A stretch of 64,000 nt of DNA from Streptomyces angustmyceticus (lineage in GTDB: Bacteria > Actinomycetota > Actinomycetes > Streptomycetales > Streptomycetaceae), in NCBI RefSeq assembly GCF_019933235.1, contig NZ_CP082945.1, positions 2,046,001-2,110,000 on the forward strand, read 5' to 3'. How positions within the stretch are numbered: the first letter of the stretch is position 1; every line of letters starts with the position of its first letter. The notes under the pieces were generated by a model. It searched no databases. It saw only the letters and a program-made list of their open reading frames with translations, and was not told where the DNA came from. Positions 62,348 through 64,000 of this stretch are shown in pieces. The translations under genes were made by a program, and so were the position numbers.

Positions 62348-63118
62348 CGCGCCATCGTACGGCCCAAGGGCGGGGCGGGATCACTGCGCGTCACCTTCCG
62401 ACCGGCCCGAAATTCCTTACGGGCACCGGTCGATCGACGTAGGCCCCCGGGCCACAGCCCGGCCACCTCGGCCGCCTCAACCGGTCCACCGGCTCGCCGC
62501 CTCCAGGCACCGCCCCTCCCGGCAGGAGCGTCCGATCATCCGCACGCCGTACGGAAGCTGCTCCACCACCCCGGGGGCAAGGCTGCCAGAAGCACGCAGA
62601 CGCCGACCGTGGCCCCGGAAGACGGCCACGAGAGCGGGAGCATCGCGCCGAGGCGCGGCTCTGGCCGGCCTTCGTGCCCAGGCCGCGGTCAGCCCGCCCG
62701 TGGCCGGAATCCTGCGCACCCATGACGTGCACCTGCAACCACTTCTCGCGCGGCTGACCGCCAAGAGTTCCGGCCCCCGCCCAGGACCACCCGGCCCGTG
62801 CGCCCTCCTCGTCCTGGCCGACGACCGCACCACCCACGTCCGGGTCGGCCGCCTCTCCCCCGCCGGAGCCCAGGACCTCCTGCACGCCCATCTCGACCGC
62901 CTCTGGAACGAACAAGTGCGCTGAACGGACCCTGCCGCCACGACACCCCACAGGGCGTTTTCCAGCCACCCGGAACCTTTCCAAACCGTGGGTGACCAGG
63001 GGCAGTTCCCTCCGCCCGGAGGCCGCCGGGCGTGGCACGATGGGCAGTCAACGGGAAGTCCCGGGGAGGGGCCGCGCGCCCGCGCCGCGTCCCCGGGAGA
63101 TGACGGGAGGGAAGTCCG
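62348..63118. other. Interval with a possible small gene or gene remnant
   Basis: About 770 bp. One plus-strand frame, roughly 62640-62924, has coding-like third-position GC. The rest shows no gene. The right end carries the GGGAGG ribosome site of the TerD gene. Confidence 0.4.
62700..62924 (+). CDS. Possible small protein or 3' remnant of a gene
   Basis: The frame ending at TGA 62924 has almost only C or G in third positions and reads like a real protein (GPCALLVLADDRTTHVRVGR, then LLHAHLDRLWNEQVR). GTG 62700 or GTG 62727 could start it (74 or 65 residues), but neither has a ribosome site. The coding-like signal extends further upstream (ALAGLRAQAAVSPPVAG), so it may be the 3' part of a decayed gene. 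Function unknown. Confidence 0.35.
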   Translation: MAGILRTHDVHLQPLLARLTAKSSGPRPGPPGPCALLVLADDRTTHVRVGRLSPAGAQDLLHAHLDRLWNEQVR

Positions 63119-63640
63119 GTGAGCACGTTCAACAAAGGGATCGAGAAGGTCGAGGTTACGCTCAAGTGGGACCCCAGCCCGCTCGGGACACCGGACAATG
63201 ACCTCGACATCGTCGCGGCCACGTACACGGCCGACGCGCCCCACGGTGACCCCGCCTATCTGGTGCACTTCGACAGCCGGTCGCCCGACGGGACCATCAC
63301 CCTCAACCGGGACAGCAGGACCGGCCAGGGGTTCGGCTTCGACGAGATCATGACCCTGGAACTGGACCGGCTGTCCGAGACCTACACCCGGGTGATCGTC
63401 GGGGTGGCCATCCAGCAGGGCGAGGGCCGCAAGGTCTTCGGCGACATCGAGGGGACCGCGGTGCGGATCCGCGAGGGCTACACCGTCCTGGCCGAGAACG
63501 ACTTCGCCGAGGTCTCGGGCGCCACCGCGGCGACCGTCGCCGAGTTCCTCCGGGACGAGTCGGGGCAGTGGCGCATCCACGCCACGGTCCGGGGGTTCGA
63601 CACCGACCCGGACGGGTTCGCCTCCCTGATGGGCCGCTGA
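63119..63640 (+). CDS. TerD domain protein
   Basis: This 173-residue protein of the tellurium-resistance/stress family starts at GTG 63119 after GGGAGGGAA. Calcium-binding acidic motifs of the TerD fold are visible: LGTPDNDLDIVAATY near residue 21 and DSRTGQGFGFDEIMTLEL near 66. Streptomyces has many TerD paralogues, several linked to stress and development. It stands alone, ending at a bidirectional terminator. Confidence 0.9.
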   Translation: MSTFNKGIEKVEVTLKWDPSPLGTPDNDLDIVAATYTADAPHGDPAYLVHFDSRSPDGTITLNRDSRTGQGFGFDEIMTLELDRLSETYTRVIVGVAIQQGEGRKVFGDIEGTAVRIREGYTVLAENDFAEVSGATAATVAEFLRDESGQWRIHATVRGFDTDPDGFASLMGR

Positions 63641-63704
63641 CGGACCACCGCCGGGGCGCGGTACGGCCCATGGAACAGGCGGTACTCCCCGGGGAAAGCG
63701 AAGA

Positions 63705-63735
63705 AGAGGGGACCGGCACGCGGCCGGTCCCCTCT
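63705..63735. terminator. Bidirectional terminator between terD-like and nrdJ genes
   Basis: A perfect 13-bp inverted repeat (63705-63717 with 63723-63735) with an ACGCG loop, flanked by A-rich and T-rich sequence on the two sides. Confidence 0.85.
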
Positions 63736-63809
63736 CTCATGCCCCGAGCCGCATCGGCCCGGGGCGCGGGCCGCGCGGGAGGACGCCTCCCGCGCGGACC
63801 CGCTCACGC

Positions 63810-64000
63810 TCAGCTGCAGCCGCTGGTCGACCCGCAGCCCTCACACAGGTAGCAGCTGCCGGCCCGCTGCATCTTCGTCCCGCAGGAGAAGCACAGCGGC
63901 GCGTCGGCGTTGATGCCCAGCTGCATCTCGACGAGCTCGGCATTGGTGTGCGCCTGCTTGGGGGCCGGTTCGGCGACCTCCTCGACGATCTTCGCCGCGG
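63810..64000 (-). CDS. nrdJ: Class II ribonucleotide reductase (adenosylcobalamin-dependent), C-terminal end
   Basis: The last 62 residues of a gene that starts right of the window. The tail has two cysteine pairs, CFSCG and CYLCEGCG, and ends GSTSGCS. This Cys-rich zinc/redox tail is characteristic of actinobacterial NrdJ, which makes deoxyribonucleotides with coenzyme B12. In streptomycetes nrdJ is preceded by nrdR, which would also be outside the window. Confidence 0.9.
   Translation of the reverse strand, partial: AAKIVEEVAEPAPKQAHTNAELVEMQLGINADAPLCFSCGTKMQRAGSCYLCEGCGSTSGCS

Overview
The window is a very GC-rich actinobacterial chromosome segment that reads as the core of a Streptomyces chromosome. 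The evidence is the principal sigma factor HrdB beside the sporulation regulator WhiH, the division protein SepH, the CutRS two-component system, the topoisomerase IV genes parC and parE, a DasR-type site before ptsH, a ydaO-type riboswitch before an M23 peptidase, and GTG/TTG starts with GGAGG-type ribosome sites. From memory, gene order follows the Streptomyces coelicolor block from about SCO5870 down to nrdJ (SCO5805); I could not check this against a database. I saw no rRNA, tRNA, insertion sequence, prophage or CRISPR array.

Layout. 1-6435: end of a DUF3093 gene, EcsC-like and DUF4193 genes, cutRS, a small orphan protein, inositol monophosphatase and ferrochelatase. 6617-14360: MFS exporter, FAD-linked lactone/alditol oxidase, a wall-spanning-type hypothetical protein, sepH, rhodanese and a two-domain VOC protein. 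14430-20030 (minus): a run of patA, DUF5998, a phosphodiesterase and thymidine kinase, divergent from ptsH. 20796-25697: GntR regulator, riboswitch-controlled M23 peptidase and an overlapping pair of M16 peptidases, divergent from parC. 28491-32251: COG0523 GTPase and two divergent citrate synthases, one with an N-terminal helix-turn-helix. 32451-41525: iron-box-controlled ferredoxin-like protein, CitA/CitB-type two-component pair, sodium:solute symporter with DUF485 partner, and a NarL-type two-component pair with a small membrane protein. 41684-48446: parE, a zinc-ribbon protein, a secreted trypsin-like protease, hrdB and whiH. 49277-60721: Nudix regulator, debranching-enzyme-like protein, DUF4192, RqlH-type RecQ helicase, an unknown protein, a helicase-C-terminus-like protein, RNase HII, ADP-ribosylglycohydrolase and histidine phosphatase. 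60974-64000: TetR regulator, DUF4937/YdbC-like protein, TerD-domain protein and the C-terminal end of class II ribonucleotide reductase.

How the parts fit. Several blocks are housekeeping: DNA topology (parC/parE), transcription (hrdB), development (whiH, sepH) and DNA repair (RqlH, RNase HII). A second theme is central carbon control: HPr, a protein acetyltransferase that targets acyl-CoA synthetases, two citrate synthases, a carboxylate-type two-component system and a carboxylate/acetate-type symporter lie within about 25 kb. The most interesting regulatory signal is a set of three short dyads spaced about one helical turn apart between the two citrate synthase genes; the natural candidate to bind them is the helix-turn-helix fused to one of the enzymes. 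The most unusual compositional signal is an abrupt codon-usage switch inside cutS.
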